From assembly GCF_000226095.1 (NCBI RefSeq), contig NC_016475.1, positions 4,402,001 through 4,466,000 on the forward strand: a stretch of 64,000 nucleotides of DNA. The letters are read 5' to 3'. Below are positions 1 to 14,070 of this stretch, piece after piece; position 1 is the stretch's first letter; every line of letters starts with the position of its first letter. A model generated the notes under the pieces. The model was not told the origin of the DNA, did no database searches, and worked only from the letters and a program-made list of their open reading frames with translations. Origin of the DNA: Thermothelomyces thermophilus ATCC 42464. Its lineage: Eukaryota; Ascomycota; Sordariomycetes; Sordariales; Chaetomiaceae. A program made the position numbers and the translations under genes.

Positions 1-300
1 AACTACTACTAAATATAGATATCTACCTAGTAATATCTATAGTATAGTTATTACCTACTCTTCCTAGAACCGACCTATATAACTATACTATACTACCTCC
101 TAACCTTATTAAGGATAGCTATACTAATAGTAGCTTAGAATCTAGAGACAAGTATAAACTCAAACGTATCTAGAATTATAAGCTTATATATAGTAAGTAT
201 AAGTATCTAATTAAATAGAAAGGACTTAGCTATAAATATAACATCTAAAAGACCGACTTCTAACTATATTATATATATAAGTTAGTTAACAAATACTAGG
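1..300 (+). pseudogene. Gypsy pol 3' end, chromodomain fragment (RIP-degraded)
   Basis: Reading + strand in the frame that contains base 150 gives a chromodomain-like stretch (about 150-285): a YKL start, then KYKYLIKWKGL and a Trp in the NTW position. In-frame stops are only TAG/TAA at places where Gln or Trp is expected. This is the usual C-terminus of a chromovirus integrase. The rest of the element lies outside the window on the left. It was recognised from the chromodomain pattern alone; no LTR was located. Confidence 0.55.
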
Positions 301-579
301 CATGTTAAGGAGGTTAACCTATAGCGGCTTAAGTAACGTAGGGCAAATGCCTATATAGACACCCTTATAAGAAGGTATTATCAAATAGGAGGGACCCGAT
401 TCTAGTTCTAAGCCTAGCTATAGGTAGCTAAGAGGAAGACATATAGGATACTATAATAGTAAGATAACGCCACTACTTTCCACTACAATATTGCTATAGA
501 AAGAAGGCATATTTAAGAGCTATTTAGAGCTATAGTATAGGCATTACGTTTTTCCTTCTAGGCAGGGGACTTGATATAG
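301..579. other. AT-rich RIP-degraded stretch, unassigned
   Basis: The stretch is rich in TAG/CTA and poor in CpA/TpG, and no coherent reading frame was recognised. It lies between the chromodomain fragment and the Tc1-type element, and may be the 3' untranslated part of the former. Confidence 0.4.
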
Positions 580-581
580 TA

Positions 582-609
582 TAGTAGGGTTAGAAAAGTG
601 TTTGCCCAC
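582..609 (+). repeat. left terminal inverted repeat of the Tc1-type element
   Basis: It matches the reverse complement of 1877-1904 except for transitions. The inner part GAAAAGTGTTTGCCCAC is identical in both arms. Confidence 0.9.
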
Positions 610-720
610 TTTAACCCTAGTAAGCGACTTCTAAATCAGGTTAACCAACTACCTCCTCATTAACTTTAACGACAGTTACACCGACTTTTCTATCTTTAAC
701 CTCCTCTTTAATACTATAAG

Positions 721-1785
721 ATGGCTCCTAGACTAAAGACTACTCGCAGGGAACTTATAGAAGCCTAAAGATCCCTAATTTACAGCCTCTATTTAGCCAG
801 ATTAGAAGGAGGTACCATTATAGCCCGTACTAGCTTGTCAAAACAGACTATTAACTACACCATCTCGAAAGTTAAATATAACCTTACTAATAGAGCTAAC
901 AAGCCATTCTAATCAAAGCCTAGATCTAGAAGACCTTCTAAGTTAGATAACTAAGCTATCTGGCACCTTTTATAATATATAATAATCTACCAAATAGACA
1001 CCCTTAAATCACTTATAATGCCTTCTAAATCTAGCCAGCAGATTAGTAACTTTACTATTCGAGCTATCCTTAAGAAGTTTAGAAAAGCCTATTATAAGGT
1101 ACGGAAAAAGCCGTACATTTCAGCTATCAATATAAAAAAACGGCTCCTCTTCGCTAAACAGAATAAATAAACTCCCTAGGCCCTAGTTTACTAGTCAGAT
1201 AAGACCTACATTAAAATTAGCTAGGAGAGCTATATGGTCTATATTATATAAAGCCTATAAGAGGAATACTACCCTAATTATCTGCTCCCTACCTTTAAGA
1301 GTGGCCGAACTAAAGTTAGCGTTTAGGGCTGTTTTTATAGGCTATATAAGGGACCTCTTATTATCCTACCCTAGGGTACTTAGTTAAACTAACTCGAATA
1401 TACTAATTAGATCTTTATACTATATTTCCTTCCTTTTTATAATAAGATAAGGTTAATATATAGCTTTAGGGTATAATTATAAGAGGATAAGGTAATATAT
1501 TACTATAAGGGGTTTGTTTAACTATTAAAGAGGGCTACTAAGGTTTGGCTACTCTAATAGCTACTATAGAGCCTAGACCTTAGTCTAATTGAAAATATCT
1601 GGCACTAGATAAAGGTAAAAATCTCTGAAAGGCGGCATTAGATTAAGATAGTGGCTTAGATGACTATAGCACTATAGGAAGTCTAGAGCCAAATACCTGT
1701 TAAATTCCTGGTCAATTTGACTATAGGTATAGGGAAAAGAATAGATCTTTTGGCTTAATTATAAGGTAGCCTAATCAAGTACTAA
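721..1785 (+). pseudogene. Tc1-type DDE transposase, RIP pseudogene
   Basis: One uninterrupted frame runs from ATG at 721 to TAA at 1783-1785 (354 codons, the normal length of a Tc1 transposase) with only RIP-type internal stops. The N-terminus has a helix-turn-helix pattern followed by the basic SRRPSK-like linker typical of the family. Catalytic residues can be placed: Asp160 in SDKTY, Asp256 in ED, and Glu291 in LSLIENIW. There are 34 residues between the last two, the D34E spacing of Tc1 rather than mariner D34D or Fot1 D35D. No frameshift was seen, so decay is by point mutation alone. It mobilised the element by cut and paste when functional. Confidence 0.88.
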
Positions 1786-1876
1786 AATAGCCGTAGTTGT
1801 AATATCAATTTGGTAGTAGTTTGGCCCTGTTTTGCGTGTTCTGTATGTCTTTGAAGTTGGAGGGTGGAAAAAGTAG

Positions 1877-1904
1877 GTGGGCAAACACTTTTCTGACCCC
1901 ACTG
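1877..1904 (-). repeat. right terminal inverted repeat of the Tc1-type element
   Basis: This is the partner of 582-609 and is followed by the target TA at 1905-1906. The right arm looks unmutated while the left arm carries RIP-type transitions. Confidence 0.9.
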
Positions 1905-1906
1905 TA

Positions 1907-2562
1907 CATTATCTATAGACATGTCCATTATATAAGGTTAGATAAGATAAGACCTATAGATCTGGTAAACGGGCTGGCAAACGGAGGGTTCTTTGTTCCT
2001 AATCCTCTACTTATACCAGAGCTATAGGGCTAGCAAACGTAGGAAGAAGACATCGCTCTTTTAAACTATTTATAACTTACCAACTTTTCCATCAATTGGA
2101 ACCACCATCTTCCATCAATTGGAAACCATCTTCTATCAGTTTTCTTGGCTTTCCAAGGAGTTAAATAATTATTAAGCTCTGGCATATGATGCTGTTGCTT
2201 TAAACACAACGACGTTACAAAGGTGCATGCTCAGGCGACTACCCCTTGAATCTTTGATGTTTGTGAGTGGCAAGGCCCACCAAGTAAACGAGTATCCAGA
2301 TTCTGAACTAAACACTAGGTAGGTAGGTAGGTAGGTAGGTAGGTAGGTAGCCAAGCAGGTAAGCCTTCGAAACGGTCCAGGGAAAGCACACTGGAGCGAA
2401 CTCGGAAGTAATAAGGTCGACATTTGCCACCTTCCTTCGCACCTCATCACTAATTACATTCGCTCCTCCCCGCCCCGTCAATCGCACCCGGCAAGAATGC
2501 GCAACACTTCCCACGCCACTATCGCGAGCCAACAGAATGGCAAACGGCAGACTACGGAATAT
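1907..2562. other. transition from RIPed DNA to gene island, no gene seen
   Basis: AT-rich RIP sequence ends near 2090. A degenerate tandem motif (TTCCATCAATTGGAA-like) lies at about 2087-2140, and a TAGG microsatellite at 2316-2350. The remainder is unique sequence, downstream of the subtilisin stop and presumably holding its 3' untranslated region. Confidence 0.5.
2316..2350. repeat. TAGG tetranucleotide microsatellite
   Basis: About eight to nine perfect TAGG copies. The unit is TAGG, not the fungal telomere unit TTAGGG, so this is a simple repeat. Confidence 0.95.
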
Positions 2563-4197
<1,635 letters not shown>

Positions 4198-4600
4198 GGC
4201 GAGGCGTGTATGTATGTGCCTTACTATGTGTTGTTTGTAATTATGTCGTTGAATAGATGTTGATATGGAAAATTGTCAAGTGTCTGGATGGTGAGAGATT
4301 CCCTCTGGCAGCCCGACTGAGGGTGATGAGACATCTATTTATTTCGATTCATCCCTCACCCCCTAGGAGGAGAAGAGGTAGCGGCTCGAGAGGGACCTTG
4401 ATGGTTATCGCTACCTTCCCCTTTGGAGAGCGCATGCTGCCCTACATCACCTCGATATTTCGAATACGACAGGGAAGGTGATGTTCCTGCGCGACCGATA
4501 GAGCCCCTCGGGACCTCCATTCGCATATATTGCACACACACACACACTTGCTCAACAGAACTGGAGCTTTGGACGAATCTCACCTACCGAGATTGGCTTG
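4198..4600 (-). promoter_or_regulatory. probable promoter region of the subtilisin gene
   Basis: The region just upstream of the minus-strand ATG is pyrimidine- and CA-rich. It includes a weak TATA-like AAATAAATAG about 140 bp upstream of the ATG (near 4335-4345). A CA-dinucleotide repeat sits at 4533-4547. Specific regulator sites cannot be assigned with confidence. Confidence 0.35.
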
Positions 4601-4897
4601 GTTTGGGCTTGGTTTGGGCCGTTGGATGTTGCGTGCTTGATTCGACCATTCCGTGATGCAGCCCGCAGGCGGTCCAATGCAGCATCCCGCGCGCGCCAGC
4701 CACCCCGTCGAGGACGACAAGAGATGAATGCATGGGGATGGTTGCTTCAGCGCAGGGGGGCGCCATTGGTGATATGTAAGCCAGCTTGACTGCGTATAAG
4801 CCAGAAAGCATGGAACTTTGACGCCGTCGTAGCCGTCACAGTCCTCGGACCTTTCGCTAGGTTTGGTTGGCATGCTGTTGGCGTTCGGAGACGATAA

Positions 4898-4915
4898 CCC
4901 CCCCCCCCCCCCCCC
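4898..4915. repeat. homopolymer run of 18 C
   Basis: Uninterrupted C run followed by GCGGG. Such runs are prone to length error in sequencing, so the exact length is uncertain. Confidence 0.9.
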
Positions 4916-5006
4916 GCGGGCAGTCAGCGCGTAAAACAAAGCGGTGGTGGCAAGGGCGGCAGCACAATACCGCGGCGGTCTGGCGTCGGAAGCGAGCCGC
5001 AGCTTG

Positions 5007-5053
5007 TATGTATGTATGTATATGCGTATGTATGTACGTGTATGTACATACAC
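5007..5053. repeat. imperfect TATG microsatellite
   Basis: Tandem TATG units with occasional TACG and TACA variants. Confidence 0.85.
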
Positions 5054-7286
5054 ACATGCCTCACGCGCAGAAACGTAAGTACGGTAGGAATGTACGCAAT
5101 ACGTCATGGACGGGCAGCATTGGTCTACGTGAGTGAGGTCCACTACGGTGTCGCTATGGCAGTCATAGGATCCGGTTTAGGGGACACATGCACAAGCCGT
5201 TTTTGGCACCGTTACACCAACAGGAACAGAAAGTGGTACTCCGCAGGTGCATAGCGTAGGGGGACATGGGGGGAGGGGGTGGTTTGAGGGTTTTGTTTCT
5301 CAGTCGAAAGGAGTTGGCGTGCGTGGGGAGGAAACTGCAGGTGCGTGAGCAAGGGGGACTGTCGGCGGCGTGTGACGGGGTATCCCGCAGACTGCCGAAT
5401 GCCCATTACCGGGCTATCGCACATGCGCCAAGCCTGGACCTCTGGTTGACAGGGTGGTCGTCATGCTCACCTTCCTAGCTGGGACACCGCTCGATCCTAT
5501 GCGGGGAGCTGGTCCGATGGCTCTGGCGTGATACGGCGGCAGTGGGATGATCGTATCTGACCCCCCATACAAGAACTAGCTTGAACGAAAACCTTGGTTG
5601 TCAAAGAAGAAAAAAAAGATGTTGGTGCGGTTTATTTAAGTCTCTTCGTGTCCCCCGGTTCTTGGGTCGTAGCCTCATGAATATAAGCTACAGATGGTTA
5701 TAACGGGGGACCGCGGTGCTGGGTCGCTTCTCATTCAGCCTGAAGAGCAGCGCAGCAGTTGGGGTTGTTACCCGGATCTCGGCTCTCGCCTTGAGCTCTC
5801 GGCTGCCACCAAAAATGCCGACGAGTTTAATATACGCCTGCATTCACGAGAAGCATACCACCATCAGGGCCCGCGGGATGGATGCCAATATCCTTTACGA
5901 ATCAGACATGCATTGCTACGCTCCTGACGGGGTCTCCTGAACCGTGCAATGGAACGTCAGAATCAGAACAGCTCGATACGCTTGTCCTCTGTGTCGGCGT
6001 GTCTGGCGACAAAGCCCCAAAGGATTCAGTCAGCGTCACCCACGTTGGGCATGGACGCTTAGCAAAACAGATTAGCCAATATGTTGTCCACGGAAATGGA
6101 AAAAACAAATCATGGGACATCCAGAATATACGAGGCCGCGATTGCTCATCCGTTGATAAGATGGCGCTATGGCAAATTCAAACAAGAGGCGGCCGGAGAC
6201 TTGTCAACAAACGGCACTTGAAAAAGAATCAAAAGGTGACGTCCGATGTCTGTCCGCTAACTCCGCTTGTAACGTTATCCTTGGTCTTTAGCTAGCATCG
6301 GACTTTGCAATGTCTGAAGACGACAGACTTCTTCACAAGCAACTTGGTCGCTGCACTTTTTCGGTCACTTTCGTTTCCTCACTTTGTTTTCGTTCCTCCG
6401 ACCTCAGATCTGCTCCACTCTAGGCATGGTTCCCCTGCCGCTTTTGTCGCCAATCTGACGACTCCCAGAAACTGGACTACTTCCAGAATGAGATATCTCT
6501 CTGGTGGAGAGTCCAATTATTCAAATGAGCTTACTAAGAATCCTAACTGTGCACCTACCTTCCTAAAAATAGGAAATGGGACATTCCCATAAACTTCCTA
6601 CCCTTTTTTATACAACCTTGCATCCTCCTTTCACTTGGCAAGAACAGTAAAAATTTCCATATCACCATCTGTTCACACCGGAACTCACTTCTGTAGATTA
6701 CCTATTCATGACAAATGCTACGGCCGAGCCCTTGCTTCCCGCCTGCTTTTGATGTATTTACCTTAATTAGGTAATATTAGCTACATGTCTGCAGATCATA
6801 ATTCAGAATCAAAGTCATGACGTGAAGTGTGGGATATTGACCAATACCTTAACTTTCTCACCTGACAAAAAAGCCACATCACAACGCTCTTCCGTGGGGT
6901 TATCTGTGTATCTACCACTTCATGCTCCGAAAGGGATCGAATAAGCAGGTAGGAAGGGGGTACGAAGTGGAGGGACTTGTCGATGACTTCGACTGAGGCA
7001 GGTCTCGGTGGCTTTGACGGACCTTAACTGGTTTGGCTTGATTAAACCCATCTCTGAAGCGATCATCACGGGAAGTAATCTGACTAATTACACCCGAGCT
7101 TTACGCACTGGTCAGGTCAACTCCTGCAGCCCTTGCGGTCGAAAAAGCCATGCGCTTCTAAATCCGTATCTCTCGAAATGCGGTCTTAACGGGTGGGATG
7201 AACCTAGTAATTATACCTTAATTAGTCCAGACCCGCTTCTCAACCTCCAACTCCTATAATTAGGTACCTACCTATCCATCAATCTG

Positions 7287-7499
7287 TGTCGGAAGCTGTA
7301 GAGCTTCCAAACGTATTAGCCACATATATGCCACAGCTATATAAGGCTGTTTAACGCATTAGCCAGTTCCTTTGTCTATAAATATCAGTCATTTTTGTCT
7401 CCTTTGTAGATAGTTCAACAAGGCACTCTTTCCTTCGTATAGCCACCTACTACAAACACTGCTTTTAACGCTCCTAGAAGCTTATTACTACGTTCGGCA
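7287..7499 (+). repeat. Copia 5' LTR
   Basis: 213 bp, same length as the 3' LTR. Differences between the two are mostly C-to-T or G-to-A. The copy at 14071-14283 is the more altered in its 5' half. Confidence 0.93.
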
Positions 7500-7560
7500 G
7501 TTATAAGCCCGGCGCCTTAACTACTCCTCTGCCGATGTATCTTCAATATTAGTGGTAGCT

Positions 7561-10500
7561 TCTTCTATTATAAACTCTCTTACCCTGCTTTAATACGCTT
7601 TTGACAATACATCTATTATATCTAAGATCCTAGTCGAGACTTCTATACGCCTTATAGGGCCTAGTTCCTGGAACTCGTGGTATATTAAACTGTAGTCGTA
7701 GGCTAAATTTGCCAGTATATAGGGATTTGTCGACCCTGACGGCAACCGCGAGCTAGATCTGGAAGTTCTATAGCGCCTAACCTGTAAGCAAGCTAGAAAC
7801 AACCTTATCCTGGCTTCCTAGGAGCAACTCCTAGAAGAATTATTGCCTTTGATGTCTAGAGATTTAATACCTTCTGATATAGCCGTCGTAGCCGAATTTA
7901 CGTAACTATAAGACTCCTTTTATAAAGACATTATATATACTATAGACATTAGTAAGTATATAGGATAGCTATAATGCTAGCTAGTATATACTATAGATCC
8001 TAAACTTCATAAAGCTATAAAAGTATAAAGGAAGAAGGATATTAACCTTATTAAGGGGATTATCTAGGCGCTTTATACTATACTTATACTATCTATCGTA
8101 ATATTCTATATAATAGTTACTATATAATATATAGCTAGTCTTGATATAGCTAAGCATTTCGGAGTTAACCTATAATGCTAGATTTGTAACTTTAATGTCG
8201 CCTTCTAGCAAGCCATCTAATACGACATCTTAGAAGTATAAGGTATATAAGGACTTTATACCTTTCTTAATGCTATTACTATATATATCCTACTAACCTA
8301 AATAGTGAATAAGAAGATAGAAATTAAGCTCGTTAATAGCATAGGATAGCCACTCCTAGAGCTTAGTACCCTCGTTACAATAGCTAAGATCCTAATTAAT
8401 AATAACGTATAACCTAGAGTCTCTTAGAAGTATAGAATCTTCTCAATAACTTATATACTAATACTTCCTATAGCTTAGAAAAGCAGTAAGGAGGGAGGTA
8501 GAGACTCGTATAGAGACTCTTATAGCGGTTAGCGGCGTAATATAAGATATCCTTATAAGCGTCTAGGATATTTATAGGATCTAGTAGACTATTACACGCT
8601 TAAGTAAACCGTCTATAGTAACAAGTAACGCTTATACCTTTCCGATAAGGAGTATAAAAGGATTTGCTAGGAGCTTAATAAGCCAAAGTAGGCTAGACTG
8701 AAAAATCAACTTATTACTAAGTAAGGGGAGCTATCCTATTCTAGGTAGTCAGGGGTAGGATACCCTAGTTCCCTTATTATATTAATTATTAGCCCTTAAC
8801 TACTTAGCAAGCTCTTGACTTACTATAGGGCATTTAGTATAGTCGCTCTATAATACTATCCTCTTTCGGAAAGCACTCTATTAGACTTATATAGTATAAC
8901 CTATTTAGTTAACGACAAGAAGTTCCTTTTACCTAGGACGTTCGTTAAGGTAGAAGATCCTAAGTTTGTTAAAGCAGGTATAATAACCTTTCCTATTAGT
9001 AGGAAGGGCACTTAGGTAATCAAGAACGTTCTAGATAGACTATATAGACTATATACCAAGAACCTAACATTTAAGGATATCGCTATCGTCAAAGGATTCT
9101 ATATTAATATTATCTTAGAAGCTCTATTACTTAAGGTAGGCGCTTAATACTATAGCTTAGACTACTTACTACGTTTTAGAATACTAGAAAACAACGTCAT
9201 CCTTTATAAGTTAAAATGTAAGTATAATCTTACTTTCCTCGAATATAAGCTACTTTCCTACTACTCGAGCTTCCTAGACTACGTCTTAATTAGTAAAGCA
9301 GGTATTATAAACGTTCGTATATCCTTATAGAATGTGTTCGCTATATATAGTAGAAGGTCCTAGATGCGAGCGTTACCTACTATAAGAGAGAATACCGAGG
9401 ATCTTTAGCACTTGAGAGCTAGCTACCTCGGACTAGAAGCATTAAAAGCACTTGTTAATAACGTTAGAAATGTCCGTATCAAGGGGACGGTATATATTAA
9501 GTACGAGAGCTACACTTGTACTTACGCTAGTAAGGTCATCTCTAGGAAAACACTACCTAAGTAGAAGTCTATATGCCCGTTCTAGCAAGTAGCCTAGGAT
9601 CTATTTGACTATCCCAAAGCGATTAATAGATCGCGATAACTACTTATAATTATTAATAAGTATAGTAAGAAGCTCTTCCCTTTCCTCTTGACGACGAAGT
9701 TACTAGACTAGATTATAGAAGTCATCTAGAATTTCGAGAGCTAGGTAAGACGCTAATATAGGCTTACTATCTATAAGATTAAGCAGAATAATGATACTAT
9801 AACAATTAGTTTAGTAAGGTATATACTAATACGTTACTAGACTTAGGCTATAGAAAGTAGTATTAATTTTAAACTCTTATCTTCGTATACCCATAAGCCT
9901 AATAGACTGGTAGAGCAAATAGGGTAAGAACTGATCTAATGCTCGATTAAGATGCTTAACGGCGCGAATCTCCCTATAAAGCTCTAGTTAGAAAGTGTAC
10001 AAGTAGCAGCGTACCTATACGTAATAAGCCCGAGCTATACTTACTTGTTCCGAACTCCTAACAAAGTACTCTATAGCTAGTTTAAATAGTATTTTTGCTA
10101 GTACAAACCTAGCTTGATAATTACGTTAATTAGTAACTTATACCTAGACTAGAGTAGTATCTTTATATATAGATACTAGGTATATATCCTCTATAAGGAT
10201 AGGGAAGCTAAGTAGCGTATAAAGGACTTTAAGGTACTACTATATAGGCTAATAGGGTATCTTATAGGATATCGCGTATCTAATATCTATTACATTTAGA
10301 TACCTAAGCTCGATAGGGTCATTATAACTTGTAACGTTCGCTTCGATAAGAAGACTTTCTACTATCTAGGCAAAGAGCAGCCGATAGAGTCGTCGCTAGT
10401 AGTAGCAAGCTAGGAAGTTAATTAATTCGATCTTAGCAAAGATTCCTAGGATACCGACTTTCTCTAGGAAGCGTTACAATAGACCTAACAACTAGTAGAA

Positions 10501-12920
10501 GACTCTATTATAGTAGCTTAGCTACCTCTATTATAAGAGAATCCGGCGATAGACTAACCTCTCTAATAGGGTCAAGACTTAGGGGTAAGAGAGCTCTCCG
10601 ATACGTAGCCTATAAGTAAGCAATCAGTTCTAGAGACTCCTATAGTAGAGATATAAGTAATAGACGAACTTACTAAATGGATAGAGAGCTTTAGAAGACT
10701 CTTAACCCCTAAATATACGCCTAAGCCCTTAGTAACTTACCTTATACTAGCTAATAAAGGGGATATCTACTAGGAAGTAGGAGGGTTTGAATTAGGGCCT
10801 TCCTAGTTACTAGCTGGCTAATCAGATGCTAGGGAGAGTAGGGGAGCCGTCGAATCTAACGGAGAAATGCCTTCTATAGAAGAGTTAAATATATATAGTA
10901 TATCAATAGAAGAGCTAGGAGCTAGAGATAGTACTACCAATATATTATACCTAGCTAGGCTAGAGGAGTAGAGCATTAAGCAAAGTCTAGATTAGCTAAC
11001 GTATCCTCTAAAAGGTAGAAGTAAAGGAGAAGCTATTTAGTAACCTCCTACGAGGAGAGGCAGAGGTAGGAGGAGGGCTTATATACCTAGGGACCCTGTC
11101 TAGTCAAGCGAACGGCTATAAAATAAAGAGAAGGTTAATTACTACTATTCCTTTATCTATATAACTAAGGAACTCTAGCGATAGTTCTATGAGACTTACT
11201 TACCTAATTAATAGGAAGCTTACCTAGAGGACTAGAGTATAAGAATGATATATATAGTGTTCGCTACCGCGATATAATAGAAGGATACTATACGCCTTAG
11301 AGCAGCCCCGAATAAGCCGTATTAGTATATCGACGATCTTGCTCGTGTTCCTAATAACTAGCGAGACCTATATAACCACCCGTTAGGATAATAGTTCAAA
11401 GATACGGCTTATGAGGAGATACGTAACTTGGAGAGCAGGGGAACGTGGAAGATCGTACCGTGTAAGTAGGCGAAAGCGCGACCTATCCCTTTAAAATGGG
11501 TCTTTACGTATAAGTTTGACAAGGACGGTTTCTTAGAGAAGTATAAGGCAAGGATCTACGTACGAGGAGATCTATAAGATATTGGCTTAGTAGAAAGTAC
11601 ATATATAGCTACTCTAATAGTATAGTCATTCTATATAATAATGGCAATCGCTATATACTTCGACTTAGAAGTTAAGTAGTTCAATGTAGTATAAGCGTTC
11701 CTTAACACCAAATGACCGGAAGATAATCTTATTATCTGCGAATTACTAGAAGGATTTAAGTAGCTAGGGCAATATATAGAGCTATAAAGAGCTCTATATA
11801 GCTTAAGAGACTCGCTACTCTTATAGTATAAGGAGTTCTATAAAACGTTATTAGATCTAGGTATAGAACCATTAGGCAAAGAAAAGTACCTCTTCCTAAG
11901 CTATAATAAACGTGTTATCCTAATCTTCTATATCGACGACTTCTTAGTCTTCTTCTATAAAAGTAACGCTATAGCGGCCGAGTAGGTAATAGAAGGAATT
12001 AAAGCTTGATACGATATCTACAAGCAGGGTAATATTAGTTAGTTCCTTGGCATTAGGGTGATTCGAGACCGACCTATATATAAGATATAGTTAGTCTATA
12101 ACTAATATATTAGAAAGATAACGAGAAGATATAGACTAGACGTACCTAGCGTATACGAGCTAACTCCCTTAAGCTATAAAGAACTTAAGAAGTTCGAAGG
12201 GAGCATTACTAGTATATAAATCAAGGAGTATTAGGAGCTCGTTAGATTAATCCTATACTATATAGTTATACTATATCTAGACGTCGTATATACCTGTTTA
12301 GTACTCTCTTAATACCTAACCAACCTAGGACTAGACTACTTGTTAGAGGCGTGGCAAGTAGTAAGATATCTATTTAGGAGCTCTTGCCTATTAATCTAGT
12401 ATAGAGGCGAGCAAGCGCTAGAAAGTCCGACGCTTATGATCACTAGGGACACTTCGTACGTAGATGATCTGGATATATAGTATTTGTCGTAAGGATATAT
12501 CTTCTTCCTATTCGGAGGTCCTATTATATAGAAGGCGTCATGCCAGGATACTATTACAACATCGAGTACTAAAGCAGAACTTCTAATGCTCTCCCTTATA
12601 GTAAGAGAGGCTATAGCACTTAAAAGGCTATTTATAGACATCAATCTTAAGCTTAGGGAACCCTAGAACATCTACTACGATAATTAGCAAACGATCAGAC
12701 TAGTGATAGCTAAGAACAAACGTATTAATACTTGCCTATAGTATATAGATATCTATAATATATAGTTATACTAGGAAATAGCGAAAGGAATGTTTAAAGC
12801 TATATATCTATTAACTAGTTAGATATTAGTAGATAGGCTTATTAAACAACTTAGTTAATAAGCCTTTAAGCGCTAGAGGGCTCTCCTTAATCTTTAAGAT
12901 ATTAGTTATAGGCTTATATA
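7561..12920 (+). pseudogene. Copia Gag-Pol polyprotein, RIP pseudogene
   Basis: Conceptual translation gives recognisable blocks in Copia order: a protease/pre-integrase part near 8900-9300, an integrase N-terminal part near 9400-9600, reverse transcriptase near 11300-12100 with PLKWVFTYKFDKDG and the FYIDDF active-site box, and RNase H near 12400-12850. Dozens of TAG/TAA codons stand where Gln or Trp is expected, with a few TGA. The start codon cannot be fixed because the N-terminal third is heavily mutated; 7561 is only where coherent reading begins. The protein would have formed particles and copied and integrated the element. It is inactive now. Confidence 0.85.
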
Positions 12921-12989
12921 ACTGGGGGGGTAGAAAATAAGTCAAATTCGCTAAATAAAATACTGCCTAATACTCCCTATCTACTACTA

Positions 12990-14036
12990 TTAGCTATTAC
13001 TAGGATTAACAGCCTTACCCTTGCCTTTATCCTAGCTAGGCGACGATATAACGCCTAATATATCATTAGACGCGCTAATACGAGCTTTACATTCTTCTTT
13101 GATCTTACCTAACTAATAGAAGATATTATATATAGAGTAGGCGATCTTTATAAAACACGTAAGTTTAGCCTTATCAAGCTTATACTCCTCTATATTATCT
13201 ATACTAGCACGTTTAAGGTCATTCCGAAAAACTATACGTAACTTCTTAAAATCCTATATATAACTATTAGCGATTTGCCTATACGTTAGGGGTAGAGGTT
13301 TAGGATCTAGGGACTTATAGAAGCCTTAGCTCTATCTAGTAAAGCCTTTGTCAAATCCTTTGCCGACCTAACATAAGAAGCAAGACTACCATTATAGTTA
13401 GTATAAGCATCGTAAGAGCTATCAGACGTATAGGCGATTAACGTATATATCCCTATACTTATAGGAACTATAGGTATAATAGTAGTAGTAAGAGCTAGCG
13501 CTAGAATGATCACGACATTCGCTAAAAGAACGTCCTACTAGAGCTAACTATATATATATTCTATAGGGCACCTTACAAAGCTCGCCAGCTATAATGTCAC
13601 TATATTTAGTCAGCTCGAACGATCTTGACGCGACTAGCAAAGCGCTAGAAAACTATAAGACTAGCAATAAAGTCAATCGAACAGAGATAATAGGAACACT
13701 TACGGTTTAGATGCTTTAGCACGCTTATACTTTCAAGGCATTACAGGAGTAGGAGTCGACCTACTTGCAGTTATAGTATTCGCGACAGGCATACCTAATA
13801 AGTCATCTATTGATTTAAGCATAAGAGGCGCTATCTTATTATTATAGCGATTAAAACTAGTAATACTATTACTACTACGGTTATAATGGCTATATTTGAT
13901 CTATAGCTTTAAAGGAATCGCTCTACTATACTCGACTCTTTTAGGCTTCCGAATACGGAAGGCAGGCCCCCTAAAGGAGCTATCAAGGTAGGAGCGACAA
14001 AGGATATAACACCAAGAATAGTATTACTACAAAGCG
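12990..14036 (-). pseudogene. antisense ORF in the 3' region of the Copia element
   Basis: On the minus strand a coherent reading with only RIP-type stops runs from about 14036 to 13704. It includes FRGPAFRIRKPKRVEYSRA and ends near residues KYKRAKASKP. It then meets a good donor (GTAAGT, first base 13703) and an acceptor CTAG or TATAG 43-51 bp later (intron 13661-13703 or 13653-13703). Charged, protein-like sequence continues (for example DFKKLRIVFRNDLKRA and LGKIKEECKARISASND) to TAA at 12990-12992, though in more than one frame, so a second intron or a frameshift is needed. I do not recognise the protein. It lies wholly between RNase H and the 3' LTR. Confidence 0.5.
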
Positions 14037-14070
14037 TAGTTAAACGACTACCGCGTTTAACTAGGGGGTG

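Larger units (their letters stand above)
582..1904 (+). mobile_element. Tc1/mariner element, impala-like, 1323 bp, inactivated
   Basis: Terminal inverted repeats of 28 bp lie at 582-609 and 1877-1904. Read inward, the right one begins CAGTGGGGTC and the left one TAGTAGGGTT, differing only by C-to-T and G-to-A changes. A TA dinucleotide flanks each side (580-581 and 1905-1906), the target duplication of Tc1/mariner elements. Size and CAGTGGGG ends resemble fungal impala elements (known family property). The interior carries a single-frame transposase broken by RIP stops. Confidence 0.9.
4601..7281. other. unique non-coding stretch with microsatellites, no supported gene
   Basis: Composition is GC-balanced and not RIPed. 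Open frames here are short or overlap simple repeats and show no domain pattern. It contains a run of 18 C at 4898-4915 and TATG/TACG repeats at about 5007-5050. The AT-rich Copia insertion begins at its right edge. Confidence 0.5.

Noticed and set aside
2316-2350. TAGG array as an internal telomere remnant
   Set aside because: The unit is TAGG, not TTAGGG, and nothing subtelomeric adjoins it.
4580-5143. 187-aa minus-strand ORF
   Set aside because: It runs through the C18 tract and the TATG microsatellite, with low-complexity protein and no domain.
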